Shown here piece by piece: positions 35,955 to 43,907 of a DNA stretch of 64,000 bases. Each line of letters begins with the position of its first letter. The first letter of the stretch is position 1. The notes below the pieces were generated by a model that was not told the origin of the DNA, searched no databases, and was given only the letters and a program-made list of their open reading frames with translations. The stretch is taken from the NCBI GenBank assembly GCA_963835165.1, contig CAWIGD010000074.1, forward strand, positions 1 to 64,000, written 5' to 3'. The translations under genes were made by a program, and so were the position numbers. The DNA comes from VAZQ01 sp963835165. Lineage in GTDB: Bacteria; Pseudomonadota; Alphaproteobacteria; Rhizobiales; Xanthobacteraceae.

Positions 35955-37084
35955 CGCTCGGCAAGCTGTTGGACCAGAAAGGCGCGGACGTCGGCGGCAT
36001 CGATATCCGGCGCAATAAAGCTTGCGCCGATTCCGCGCGCCAGAATGAACGTCAAGTTGCCGCGTTTGACTTTTTTGTCCTGGGCGATGAGCTCCATCAG
36101 GCGGTCGGGACCGGGCACGCCGCCAGGAGCGGACGAGATATCGATCGGCAGGCCGACGGCCGCGAGGTGGCGCTCGACGCGCTCGACCTCGGTGGCCGGC
36201 ATCAAACCGCGCTCGGCCGAGAATCGAAACGCGAGCACCATGCCGAGCGAGATCGCCTCGCCGTGCAACAATCGATCGGAGAATCCGGCCGCCGCCTCGA
36301 GCGCGTGACCGAAAGTGTGACCGAGATTGAGCAGCGCCCGTTCGCCGGTTTCCCGCTCGTCACGGCTGACAATCGCGGCCTTCATGCGGCAGCTCACTGC
36401 AATGGCGTGCTCGCGCGCAGGCCCACCCGCGAACACGTCGCGCCAGTTCGCCTCGAGCCAGCCGAAGAAGGCGGCGTCTCCGATCAATCCGTATTTCGCC
36501 ACTTCCGCATATCCCGCGCGGAATTGGCGTGGCGGCAGCGTATCGAGCAGCGCCGTGTCGGCGATGACCAGGACCGGTTGATGAAACGCGCCGATCAGGT
36601 TCTTGCCGTGGCTGGAATCGATCGCGGTCTTGCCGCCGACCGAGGAATCGACTTGCGCCAGCAATGTCGTCGGTACCTGCACGTAATCGAGACCGCGGCG
36701 GAGAATGGCCGCCGCAAAGCCCGCGAGATCGCCGATGACGCCGCCACCCAGGGCGACCACGAGATCCGCACGCTCGACGCGCGCGGCAATCAGCGCTTCG
36801 CAGACGCGCGCGAGCACCGGAAAACTCTTCGAGCTCTCGCCCGCCGGCACGGTCACGGAAGTGGCAGCGATGCCGGCGCCGGCAAGGACGGCCTCGGCCG
36901 CCGCGAGATGGTGGCCCATGACGGTTTCGTCGGTGACGATCGCGACTTTTGCCCCGGGCCTCAACGCCGCTATTCTTTGGCCCAGCACAGCCAGCTGGCC
37001 GCGGCCAATGAGAATGTCGTAGCTGCGCTCGCCGAGCGCGACGTTGACGATGATCGGATCGCTGGCGCGCAGCGGAACAGTCAT
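35951..37084 (-). CDS. 3-dehydroquinate synthase
   Basis: AroB makes 3-dehydroquinate from DAHP in the shikimate pathway in the cytoplasm, using NAD and a divalent metal. The protein is 377 residues from the ATG at 37084. Diagnostic segments are VPAGESSKSF, VALGGGVIGDLAGFAAAI and GGKTAIDSSHGKN, and the metal-binding His residues appear in LNLGHTFGHALE. The start codon overlaps the aroK stop (ATGA) and the stop overlaps the CorC-family start, so the three genes are translationally coupled. Confidence 0.97.
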   Translation of the reverse strand: MTVPLRASDPIIVNVALGERSYDILIGRGQLAVLGQRIAALRPGAKVAIVTDETVMGHHLAAAEAVLAGAGIAATSVTVPAGESSKSFPVLARVCEALIAARVERADLVVALGGGVIGDLAGFAAAILRRGLDYVQVPTTLLAQVDSSVGGKTAIDSSHGKNLIGAFHQPVLVIADTALLDTLPPRQFRAGYAEVAKYGLIGDAAFFGWLEANWRDVFAGGPAREHAIAVSCRMKAAIVSRDERETGERALLNLGHTFGHALEAAAGFSDRLLHGEAISLGMVLAFRFSAERGLMPATEVERVERHLAAVGLPIDISSAPGGVPGPDRLMELIAQDKKVKRGNLTFILARGIGASFIAPDIDAADVRAFLVQQLAER

Positions 37085-37725
37085 GGCTCGTGGCCTCCGT
37101 CGGCGGGCGCGCCCGGTGTCGCGCACGCGGCTCCCATCCGGCCGGCAAGCGCGCCCACGATCTCGTCGACGATCTTTTCGTGCATCACCTCGCGCGATTG
37201 CACGGTGAGATCGGCCAAAGCATACACGGGATCACGCTCCTCGATGAGCTTGCGCAGCGTTGCGCCGGGGTCGTCGGTCTTGAGCAGCGGCCGGTCGTGG
37301 CGGCGCCTGATGCGTTTCATGAGTACGTCGAATTCGGCCTTGAGCCAGATCGAGATGCCTTTCGCGCCGATCGCGCTCCGGGTGTCCGGATTCGTGAAAG
37401 CTCCGCCCCCGGTCGCCAGCACCTGGGGGCCGCTCTCCAGCAGGCGCAGGATGACGCGCGCCTCGCCCGTACGGAATTCGGTCTCCCCCCGAACGGCGAA
37501 AATGTCGCTGATCGTCATGCCAGCGGCTTTTTCGATCTCCACGTCCGCATCGACGAACGGAATGCCCAGGCGCAGGGCCAGCCGCCGGCCGATCGATGAC
37601 TTGCCCGCCCCCATCATGCCGACGAGCACAACCGAACGCGGGCCGAGCGCCGCCACGATCGCGGCTTCCGGCCGGCTCGCGACGTCGTGGGCGGCCCCAT
37701 GCGGCATGTTTCCCGGTCCTCCCAT
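37081..37725 (-). CDS. Shikimate kinase
   Basis: AroK phosphorylates shikimate with ATP. The product is 214 residues from the ATG at 37725, which has a GGAG ribosome binding site; a further upstream start at 37794 would add 23 residues. Walker A is GMMGAGKSSIG, the substrate Asp is in VDADVEIE, FAVRGETEFR follows, and the GGG motif is in LATGGGAF. The N-terminal 25 residues before the fold are an extension with no motif. It leads the aroK-aroB-CorC run. Confidence 0.96.
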   Translation of the reverse strand: MGGPGNMPHGAAHDVASRPEAAIVAALGPRSVVLVGMMGAGKSSIGRRLALRLGIPFVDADVEIEKAAGMTISDIFAVRGETEFRTGEARVILRLLESGPQVLATGGGAFTNPDTRSAIGAKGISIWLKAEFDVLMKRIRRRHDRPLLKTDDPGATLRKLIEERDPVYALADLTVQSREVMHEKIVDEIVGALAGRMGAACATPGAPADGGHEP

Positions 37726-37936
37726 GGTCGCTCCAGGCGCCGGTCGAACGGCGTTTGGGCGGGTTTGTCTTTCAGCACAACGACTTGCCGTCAAGCCGAG
37801 ATGACGGAAAGGCGCCCAAGCAATTTGTTAACCACCTTCTACGGTCAATTGCGACCGTGTCCGCCGACACCGCTTCGCGGGGCAATGTCCTAGTTTCTCC
37901 ATTGTTTTATCCGAGGTTGCCTGTCGAGGAGTTACC

Positions 37937-38086
37937 ATGCCGAGCCTGTTCCGGTTTCTGACCTTGATCGGCGTCCTAGGCGGCCTGACCTACGGCGCCA
38001 TGTTCATGCTCGCGACCTGGTTCGATCCGAAGCCGCGCGAGATCACGGTTTCGATTCCGCCGGACAGGTTCGCAAAGCAGCCCTAA
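37937..38086 (+). CDS. Short conserved single-helix membrane protein upstream of xerD
   Basis: This 49-residue protein starts at an ATG preceded by GAGGAGTT. It has one membrane helix (LIGVLGGLTYGAMFMLATW) and a hydrophilic tail ending in PPDRFAKQP. I know similar small proteins directly upstream of xerD in related rhizobia; the function is unknown. Its stop lies 9 bases before the xerD start, so the two are probably co-transcribed. The frame is too short to be found by a length cut-off. Confidence 0.75.
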   Translation: MPSLFRFLTLIGVLGGLTYGAMFMLATWFDPKPREITVSIPPDRFAKQP

Positions 38087-38095
38087 GTCCCTCGC

Positions 38096-39043
38096 ATGGC
38101 CCCGCAGGCCAAAAATTCCGACCAAACCCTGATCGGGCTGTTCCTCGATATGCTTTCGGCCGAGCGCGGGGGAGCCAAGAACACGCTGGCCGCGTATGCC
38201 CGCGACCTTGCCGACTTCTCGACCGAGCTCGGCAGCAGGCGGCGCACCATTGCCCAAGCCGCAACCGAGGACCTGCGCGCCTATCTGGGTTCGCTGAGCA
38301 GGCGCAGCTTCGCGCCGGCGTCGGTGGCACGACGGCTATCGGCGATTCGCCAGCTCTATCGCTTCCTCTATGCGGAGGGACACCGAACCGACGATCCGTC
38401 CGCGGTGATCGAAGGACCAAAACGCGGCCGCACGCTCCCCAAGGTGCTCAGCATTTCCGAGGTCGATCGCCTGCTCGCGCAGGCCCGTGTCGATATGGAC
38501 AAGGCGGACCAGCAGGCACCGGGGCGACTGCGCGCCGCGCGTCTCGCCTGCTTGATCGAGGTGCTCTACGCCACGGGGCTGCGGGTGTCCGAACTGGTCG
38601 CGCTTCCGGCGTCGGCCGCGGAGCGCAACGCGCGCATGCTCATCGTGCGCGGCAAGGGCAACAAGGAGCGCCTGGTGCCCCTCAACGAGGCGGCCAAGAC
38701 CGCGATGCGCGAGTATCTTGCGCTGCTTTCAGAGGCGGGGCGCCACCAGAAAACCAAATGGCTTTTTCCGTCGTTCGGCGAAGCCGGCCATTTGACCCGA
38801 CAGCATTTCGCTCGCGAACTGAAGACGCTCGCCGGCGCCGCAGGGCTGCGCTCCGCGCAAGTGAGCCCGCACGTGCTGCGCCATGCGTTCGCGAGCCATC
38901 TCCTCCACAATGGCGCCGACCTGCGCGTGGTGCAGACTTTGCTCGGCCATGCCGACATCTCCACGACCCAGATCTACACCCACGTGCTGGAGGAGCGTCT
39001 CAAGAGCCTGGTGCGCGACCTGCACCCCCTGGGTGAGGCCTGA
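38096..39043 (+). CDS. Site-specific tyrosine recombinase XerD
   Basis: XerD, with XerC, resolves chromosome dimers at dif. The product is 315 residues. The N-terminal SAM-like domain (about 10-100) is followed by the catalytic domain: Arg163 in TGLRVSEL, Lys in GKGNKER, HVLRHAFASH, GHADIS and the nucleophile Tyr294 in QIYTH. Length and position, next to a small membrane protein and accA, fit chromosomal XerD rather than a phage integrase. XerC and dif are not in the window. Confidence 0.94.
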   Translation: MAPQAKNSDQTLIGLFLDMLSAERGGAKNTLAAYARDLADFSTELGSRRRTIAQAATEDLRAYLGSLSRRSFAPASVARRLSAIRQLYRFLYAEGHRTDDPSAVIEGPKRGRTLPKVLSISEVDRLLAQARVDMDKADQQAPGRLRAARLACLIEVLYATGLRVSELVALPASAAERNARMLIVRGKGNKERLVPLNEAAKTAMREYLALLSEAGRHQKTKWLFPSFGEAGHLTRQHFARELKTLAGAAGLRSAQVSPHVLRHAFASHLLHNGADLRVVQTLLGHADISTTQIYTHVLEERLKSLVRDLHPLGEA

Positions 39044-39062
39044 CAAAGCGTTGCGACATGAT

Positions 39063-39229
39063 CTAGTGTCCCGATTCCGAAGTTCGCATCATCGTGCGGC
39101 GCTCTCGTTTGCGAACTTCGGAATCAAAGGGACACTAGCAACTTTATGATTCTAGTGCGGCATTTGGATTTGAAGTTCCTAAACGGACTCGCGGCCATAA
39201 TGATAGGAACTTCAAATCCGCCGCACTAG
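39063..39229. repeat. Double-hairpin palindromic element, copy A
   Basis: Module 1 (39063-39138) is an imperfect inverted repeat whose outer arms are CTAGTGTCCC and GGGACACTAG. Its inner arms pair ATTCCGAAGTTCG with CGAACTTCGGAAT around a loop of about 25 bases. Module 2 (39152-39229) begins CTAGTGCGGC and ends GCCGCACTAG, with inner arms TGAAGTTCCTA and TAGGAACTTCA and the loop core GGACTCGCGGCC. The two modules are 13 bases apart. It begins 19 bases after the xerD stop codon and ends just upstream of the TPR gene. It has no open frame. Confidence 0.9.
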
Positions 39230-39259
39230 CCTGCTCGCCGCGAAACCCTGGAGTTGCCG

Positions 39260-40096
39260 ATGCGTCTCATGACCGCAAAGCATCTGTCGTCCATCGCAGC
39301 CGCGCTCGTTCTTGCGGGTCCGGGCGCGTTTGCGCAGACGCAGCAGGAGCGCCAGTGGTGCGAAAGCGAGACTGGCGTGACCGCCGATCAGCGCATCGAC
39401 GGCTGTTCGGCCGTGATCAAGGCGGGGCGCGAAAAGGGCGACAAGCTCGCCGAGGTCTTCAACAATCGCGGCGTCGCCTACCGGGTCAAAGGCGATCACG
39501 AGCGCGCCATTCAGGACTATGGCCAGGCGATCAAGCTCAACACCAAATTTGCCGCCGCCTACATCAACCGCGGCGTGGCCTATGATTACAAAGGCGACTA
39601 CGACCGCGCTATTGCGGATTACGAGCAGGCGTTGAAGCTCAAGCCGTCGGCGGAAGGCCACTTCAATCGCGGCAATGCGCACCTCGCCAAGCGCGAGTAC
39701 GACCGTGCCATCGACGACTATAATCAAGCGATCAAGCTCAAGGCCGACTTCGCTGCGGCCTTCGACAACCGCTGCTGGGCCCGCGCAGTGGTCGGCATCC
39801 TCAAGCCGGCGCTCGCCGACTGCAACCAGGCGCTCCGACTGATGCCGAAGAATGCCGCAACGCTGGACAGCCGCGGCTTCGTCTTTCTGAAGATGTCGCA
39901 GTTCGATGCCGCCGTCTCCGATTACGACGCGGCCTTGCGGATCAATCCGAAGCGGGCCTTCGCGCTTTACGGCCGCGGCTTGGCGAGATTGAAGAACGAG
40001 GACACCTCCGGCGAGAGCGACGTCGCGGCCGCCAAGGCGCTGCAAGCTGACATCGCCGAGGAATACGCGCGCTACGGCATGCAGGAGGCGCGCTAG
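39260..40096 (+). CDS. Tetratricopeptide-repeat protein, exported
   Basis: This 278-residue protein has a signal peptide (LVLAGPGAFAQ) followed by about six TPR units, recognisable by ERAIQDYGQAIKLN, RAIADYEQALKLKPS and RAIDDYNQAIKLKADF. TPRs mediate protein-protein contacts; the partner is unknown. The ATG at 39260 has a GGAG ribosome binding site; a TTG at 39254 is possible. The TAG stop codon is formed by the first bases of palindromic copy B, so the gene's 3' end may have been changed by insertion of that element. No other gene shares its transcript. Confidence 0.88.
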   Translation: MRLMTAKHLSSIAAALVLAGPGAFAQTQQERQWCESETGVTADQRIDGCSAVIKAGREKGDKLAEVFNNRGVAYRVKGDHERAIQDYGQAIKLNTKFAAAYINRGVAYDYKGDYDRAIADYEQALKLKPSAEGHFNRGNAHLAKREYDRAIDDYNQAIKLKADFAAAFDNRCWARAVVGILKPALADCNQALRLMPKNAATLDSRGFVFLKMSQFDAAVSDYDAALRINPKRAFALYGRGLARLKNEDTSGESDVAAAKALQADIAEEYARYGMQEAR

Positions 40097-40195
40097 TGTC
40101 CCGATTCCAAGATTCGCATCCTCGCGGCACCCTGCGATGCGAACTTTGGAATCAAAGCGATACCAGCAGCTTCATGATTCTGGTGGTCCCGTGCC
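40093..40195. repeat. Palindromic element, degraded copy B
   Basis: The first module (40093-about 40155) is close to copy A: CTAGTGTCCCGATTCC, then AGATTCGCA. The return arm TGCGAACTTTGGAAT is complementary to the inner left arm except for two adjacent mismatches. The outer right arm has decayed to GCGATACCAG. The second module is reduced to a CTGGTGGTCCCGTG-like remnant. The element starts inside the last codon of the TPR gene and supplies its stop codon. Confidence 0.75.
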
Positions 40196-40226
40196 ATAAG
40201 GCAGCGATCAGCGCGGAGGCACGGCA

Positions 40227-41060
40227 ATGGCCGAAACCTGGCTAAAGCTCAAGGAGTGGCCCGAACTCATCCTGGAACGGATCGAGGACGCGGGCGTGGC
40301 CCGCATTGTCCTGAACCGGCCCGACAAACGCAATTGCTGGAATCGCGCGCTCTGCCTCGCCTTCCTCGACGCGCTCGAGATCATTCGCGCCGACAGGGAG
40401 CTCAAGGTGGTCATCACCAAGGGCGCCGGCACCGTCTACTCCTCGGGCCTCGACCTCAATTTCCTGCGTGAAATGTCGAACGGACCGCTGCTCGACTGGG
40501 ACCGTCCGAGCCTCACCATCCAGATCGCCGAAGCCTTACGCGCATTCCCACGGATCGTCATCGCGCAGGTGCACGGCTATTGTCTCGGCGGCGCGCTCGG
40601 CATCATGAACTGTCACGACCTCGTCTATGCCGCCGAGGATGCGCAGCTCGGCATGCCGGAAATCCTCCGCGGCAGTTTCGGTCAGTTGGTCACCTCGACG
40701 CTCCTGCACGGCGGCCTGCCGGTCAAGAAGCTGGCGCATATCGCTCTCGTCGGCCGCAATATTTCGGGCCGGGAGGCCGACGCGCTCGGCATCGTGAGCC
40801 AGGCCGTTCCTGCGGATCAGTTGGAACAGCATACGGTCGGCATCGCCCGCGAAATCGCCTCGCGGCACCTCGCGCCGCTGGAGCATCACAAGATTACCGT
40901 GCAGATGGGGCGCGATCTCTCGGTGTCGCAGGCGATCCAGCTCGACCAACTCGTCGGGCAGCGGATGCGGGCCGCCATGGACCCGCTCAACGACGTGGAG
41001 TCCTACCTCAAGTCCCAGAAGGGCGGGCCGAATTTGAGCTATAAGCGCCCGGATGTTTGA
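40227..41060 (+). CDS. Enoyl-CoA hydratase/isomerase-family protein
   Basis: This 277-residue member of the crotonase superfamily has ARIVLNRPDKRNCWNRALC, the oxyanion-hole block YSSGLDLNFL near residue 75, GYCLGGALGI near 117 and MPEILRGSFGQ, which carries an acidic residue at the usual catalytic place. Substrate specificity cannot be read. It is not close to the truncated hydratase at 31845. It starts 34 bases after the remnant of palindromic copy B and is followed by accA. Confidence 0.88.
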   Translation: MAETWLKLKEWPELILERIEDAGVARIVLNRPDKRNCWNRALCLAFLDALEIIRADRELKVVITKGAGTVYSSGLDLNFLREMSNGPLLDWDRPSLTIQIAEALRAFPRIVIAQVHGYCLGGALGIMNCHDLVYAAEDAQLGMPEILRGSFGQLVTSTLLHGGLPVKKLAHIALVGRNISGREADALGIVSQAVPADQLEQHTVGIAREIASRHLAPLEHHKITVQMGRDLSVSQAIQLDQLVGQRMRAAMDPLNDVESYLKSQKGGPNLSYKRPDV

Positions 41061-41146
41061 TTTCGCCGGGATTGCCCCGCTCGATCGTCGCAGACATCAG
41101 CCGCGTTCGCGGACAACCAAGACCAGTCCCTTCACCTGAGAGCTCG

Positions 41147-42103
41147 ATGCGCAGCTATCTCGATTTCGAAAAGCCGGTGGCCGAGCTTGAGGCCAAGATC
41201 GAGGAACTGCGCGCGCTGGAGACCGGCGACAGCGCGGCCGCGATCGGCGAGGAGATCGCCCGCCTGGAGGCCAAGGCGGCACAAGCGCTCAAGGACCTCT
41301 ATGCCGAGCTCACGCCTTGGCAGAAGACGCAAGTCGCCCGCCATCCCGAACGGCCCCATTGCCTCGACTATGTCAGTGCCCTGATCACCGACTTCGAGTC
41401 GCTGTCCGGCGACCGCAAGTTCGGCGACGACCCCGCGATCGTCGGCGGTTTCGGCCGCTTCCGCGGCGCGAGCATCTGCGTCCTCGGCCATGAGAAGGGC
41501 TCGTCGACCGAAAGCCGTCTCAAGCACAATTTCGGGATGGCGCGGCCGGAGGGCTACCGCAAGGCGGAGCGGCTGATGCAGATGGCCGACCGCTTCGGCA
41601 TTCCCGTGCTGTCGCTGGTCGACACCGCAGGCGCCTATCCCGGCATCGGCGCCGAGGAACGCGGCCAGGCCGAGGCTATCGCGCGCTCGACCGACGCCAG
41701 CCTCGACCTCGGCGTGCCGAACGTCGCGGTCATCATCGGCGAAGGCGGCTCGGGCGGCGCCATCGCCATTGCCTCCGCCAACCGGGTGCTGATGCTGGAA
41801 CACGCGATCTACAGCGTGATCTCGCCGGAGGGCGCGGCCTCGATCCTGTGGCGCGACACCGCCAAGGCCCAGGACGCGGCAACCGGCCTGAAAATAACCG
41901 CCGAAGACATGATGCGCTTCGGGGTGATCGATCAGATCGTGACCGAGCCGCCCGGGGGCGCTCACCGCGACCCCGCAGCCGCGATCGCCTCGGCCGGAGA
42001 GGCGATAGCCCATGCGCTCGGGGGGCTGGCCGAACTCGACCGCGACGCGGTCCGCCGGCACCGCCGCGACAAGTTCTTGGCCATCGGCCGGACGATCGGA
42101 TAG
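41147..42103 (+). CDS. Acetyl-CoA carboxylase carboxyltransferase subunit alpha
   Basis: AccA with AccD transfers CO2 from carboxybiotin to acetyl-CoA, making malonyl-CoA for fatty-acid synthesis. The product is 318 residues from the ATG at 41147, the usual length. Diagnostic segments are MRSYLDFEKPVAELE, RHPERPHCLDY, VDTAGAYPGIGAEERGQ, IIGEGGSGGAIA and SPEGAASILWRD. The open frame reaches back to 41057 but the upstream part is not conserved-looking. Confidence 0.97.
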   Translation: MRSYLDFEKPVAELEAKIEELRALETGDSAAAIGEEIARLEAKAAQALKDLYAELTPWQKTQVARHPERPHCLDYVSALITDFESLSGDRKFGDDPAIVGGFGRFRGASICVLGHEKGSSTESRLKHNFGMARPEGYRKAERLMQMADRFGIPVLSLVDTAGAYPGIGAEERGQAEAIARSTDASLDLGVPNVAVIIGEGGSGGAIAIASANRVLMLEHAIYSVISPEGAASILWRDTAKAQDAATGLKITAEDMMRFGVIDQIVTEPPGGAHRDPAAAIASAGEAIAHALGGLAELDRDAVRRHRRDKFLAIGRTIG

Positions 42104-42403
42104 GACGGAGCCCGGATTTGCCCGTCCTCCCCCCGAAAATGGCTGGTAAGCGCTTGTTTCCCAAGACAAACGGGAAGTGGAATTCTTGGCGCTCTGCCCT
42201 GATCTTACCCAAGTCTTGACCTAGGTTCCGTCCGCTACCTTTGCTGTTGGGGATTTGGGGCTGGTCTTCGCTACCTAATTACCCCCAGATCCACATCAGG
42301 ACGTTCAGTCGGCGATCCGGCCTGCCTTGCCGCGGGTTTTGGTTCGGGGTAACGATTGAGCAGGGAAGGCTTGGGGAAGCCTAGTGGTTGGGGGGATCTT
42401 CGG
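42104..42403. other. Intergenic stretch between accA and the L,D-transpeptidase gene
   Basis: These 300 bases have no protein-like frame. A TTGACC hexamer at 42215-42220 could be a -35 element, but the following -10 match is weak. No clear terminator is seen for accA. Confidence 0.4.
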
Positions 42404-43828
42404 TTGAATCGTCGCCCTTTGGTGCGCGCGCTTCTGGCGTCCGCTGCGATTGCAGCGGCGATCGCGCTGGCTGGTTGCAACACGGAAAGCACGCCGACCG
42501 TCGGCGGCCGCCACATGCAGCCGCTTTCCGACCGGATGATCGCCGACATCGAAGAAAAGAACATGGCGAAGGAATCGCCGATCCTCGTGCGGATCTTCAA
42601 ACAGGAATCCGAGCTCGAGGTCTGGAAGGAAGACAAGAACGGGCGCTTCGCGCTGCTTAAGACTTATCCGATCTGTCGCTGGTCGGGTGACCTGGGTCCC
42701 AAGATCAAGCAAGGGGACCGCCAGGCGCCGGAGGGATTCTATACGATCACTCCCGGCCTGATGAATCCGAATTCCAATTACTATCTGGCGATCAATACCG
42801 GATTTCCGAACGCCTACGATCGCGCCAACGGACGCACCGGCGCCTTTCTCATGATCCATGGCGACTGCTCGTCGGCAGGCTGCTACGCCATGACGGACGA
42901 GCAGGTCGCGGAGATTTATGCGCTGGCGCGCGAATCGTTCTTCGGCGGCCAGAAGTCGTTCCAGATCCAGGCCTATCCGTTCAAGATGACGCCGCTCAAT
43001 ATGGCGAAGCACCGCAACTCGCCAAACATGGCGTTCTGGAAGATGCTCAAAGAGGGCTATGACCATTTCGAGGTCACCCGGCACGAGCCCAAGGTCGACG
43101 TGTGCGAGAAGCGCTACGTGTTCGATGCTGAATCGTCGAGCAAGTTCAGCGCGGCCGATCGGTGTCCCGCCTACAAGGTGCCGGACGACATCGTCGCCGC
43201 AGTCAGGGACAAGCAGCGGCGCGACGACATTCAGACCGCGGAACTGGTGAACCGCGGCACGCCCGCCGCACCGATCAGAATGGGCGTGGACGGCGGCATG
43301 AACCCGACCTTCCTGGCCGCGGTGAAATCCCATGGCGGCCCCGGCGCAACCATTCGCACCGCCATCGGCACGATCCCACCGCACGTCAACCCACCGGCTA
43401 AGTCGCCGTCCTCCAACTCCTTCATGAGCACCATGAGCCTTGCCTCGGCCGAATCGAAGCCGGCCCCCGGGCCGCGCTCGTCGGTGCAGGTGGCCTCGGC
43501 TGGAAGCTCGGGCGGGTTCTTCAGCAGCCTGTTCGGATCGAAGAGCGAGGATCAAGGCGCGAGTGCGCGCAGCGCTCCAGCCGCCGAGCCGGCGAAGCCG
43601 AAATCCACGGCCGCCCCGGCGAAGCCTGCGCACACCACGGTTGCCGCGAAAAAACCTGAACCGTCGACTTCGGAAGCGAAGACCGCTGTTGCAGCCAAGC
43701 CTTCGCCTGCAAAGCAGGAAGCCAACGCCGAGCAGCAAGGCAATACGAACACCACCAGCCTGCTCAACGGGGCTGCGCCTACCATGCCTTCCGGCGGCTT
43801 CGACAGCCGCTTCGGCGCCTGGCGCTAG
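42404..43828 (+). CDS. L,D-transpeptidase (YkuD-fold) lipoprotein with Pro/Ala-rich tail
   Basis: This protein would form or edit peptidoglycan cross-links or anchor proteins to the cell wall. It is 474 residues. From a TTG at 42404, preceded by a GGGGGGAT ribosome binding site, the signal MNRRPLVRALLASA leads to the lipobox LAGC. A TTG at 42356 is a further option. The catalytic region shows FLMIHGDCSSAGCYAMTD, with the His and the catalytic Cys of the YkuD/YafK motif. Beyond residue 310 the sequence is Ser/Ala/Pro/Lys-rich and likely disordered. It converges on secA. Confidence 0.88.
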   Translation: MNRRPLVRALLASAAIAAAIALAGCNTESTPTVGGRHMQPLSDRMIADIEEKNMAKESPILVRIFKQESELEVWKEDKNGRFALLKTYPICRWSGDLGPKIKQGDRQAPEGFYTITPGLMNPNSNYYLAINTGFPNAYDRANGRTGAFLMIHGDCSSAGCYAMTDEQVAEIYALARESFFGGQKSFQIQAYPFKMTPLNMAKHRNSPNMAFWKMLKEGYDHFEVTRHEPKVDVCEKRYVFDAESSSKFSAADRCPAYKVPDDIVAAVRDKQRRDDIQTAELVNRGTPAAPIRMGVDGGMNPTFLAAVKSHGGPGATIRTAIGTIPPHVNPPAKSPSSNSFMSTMSLASAESKPAPGPRSSVQVASAGSSGGFFSSLFGSKSEDQGASARSAPAAEPAKPKSTAAPAKPAHTTVAAKKPEPSTSEAKTAVAAKPSPAKQEANAEQQGNTNTTSLLNGAAPTMPSGGFDSRFGAWR

Positions 43829-43907
43829 AAGCGGGATCAGGCGACCAAGCAAAAGCCTTCCGGCGCCTGAGAACGGACGACAACGTCCGTCCGCCGTCGT
43901 TTGTCGC

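Noticed and set aside
34227..36308. 693-codon plus-strand frame across copC, the CorC-family gene and aroB
   Set aside because: It overlaps three well supported minus-strand genes and has no protein-like domain pattern.
43873..43890. Hairpin between the convergent L,D-transpeptidase and secA genes (ACGGACG with CGTCCGT)
   Set aside because: No T-run follows on either strand, so it is not listed as a terminator.
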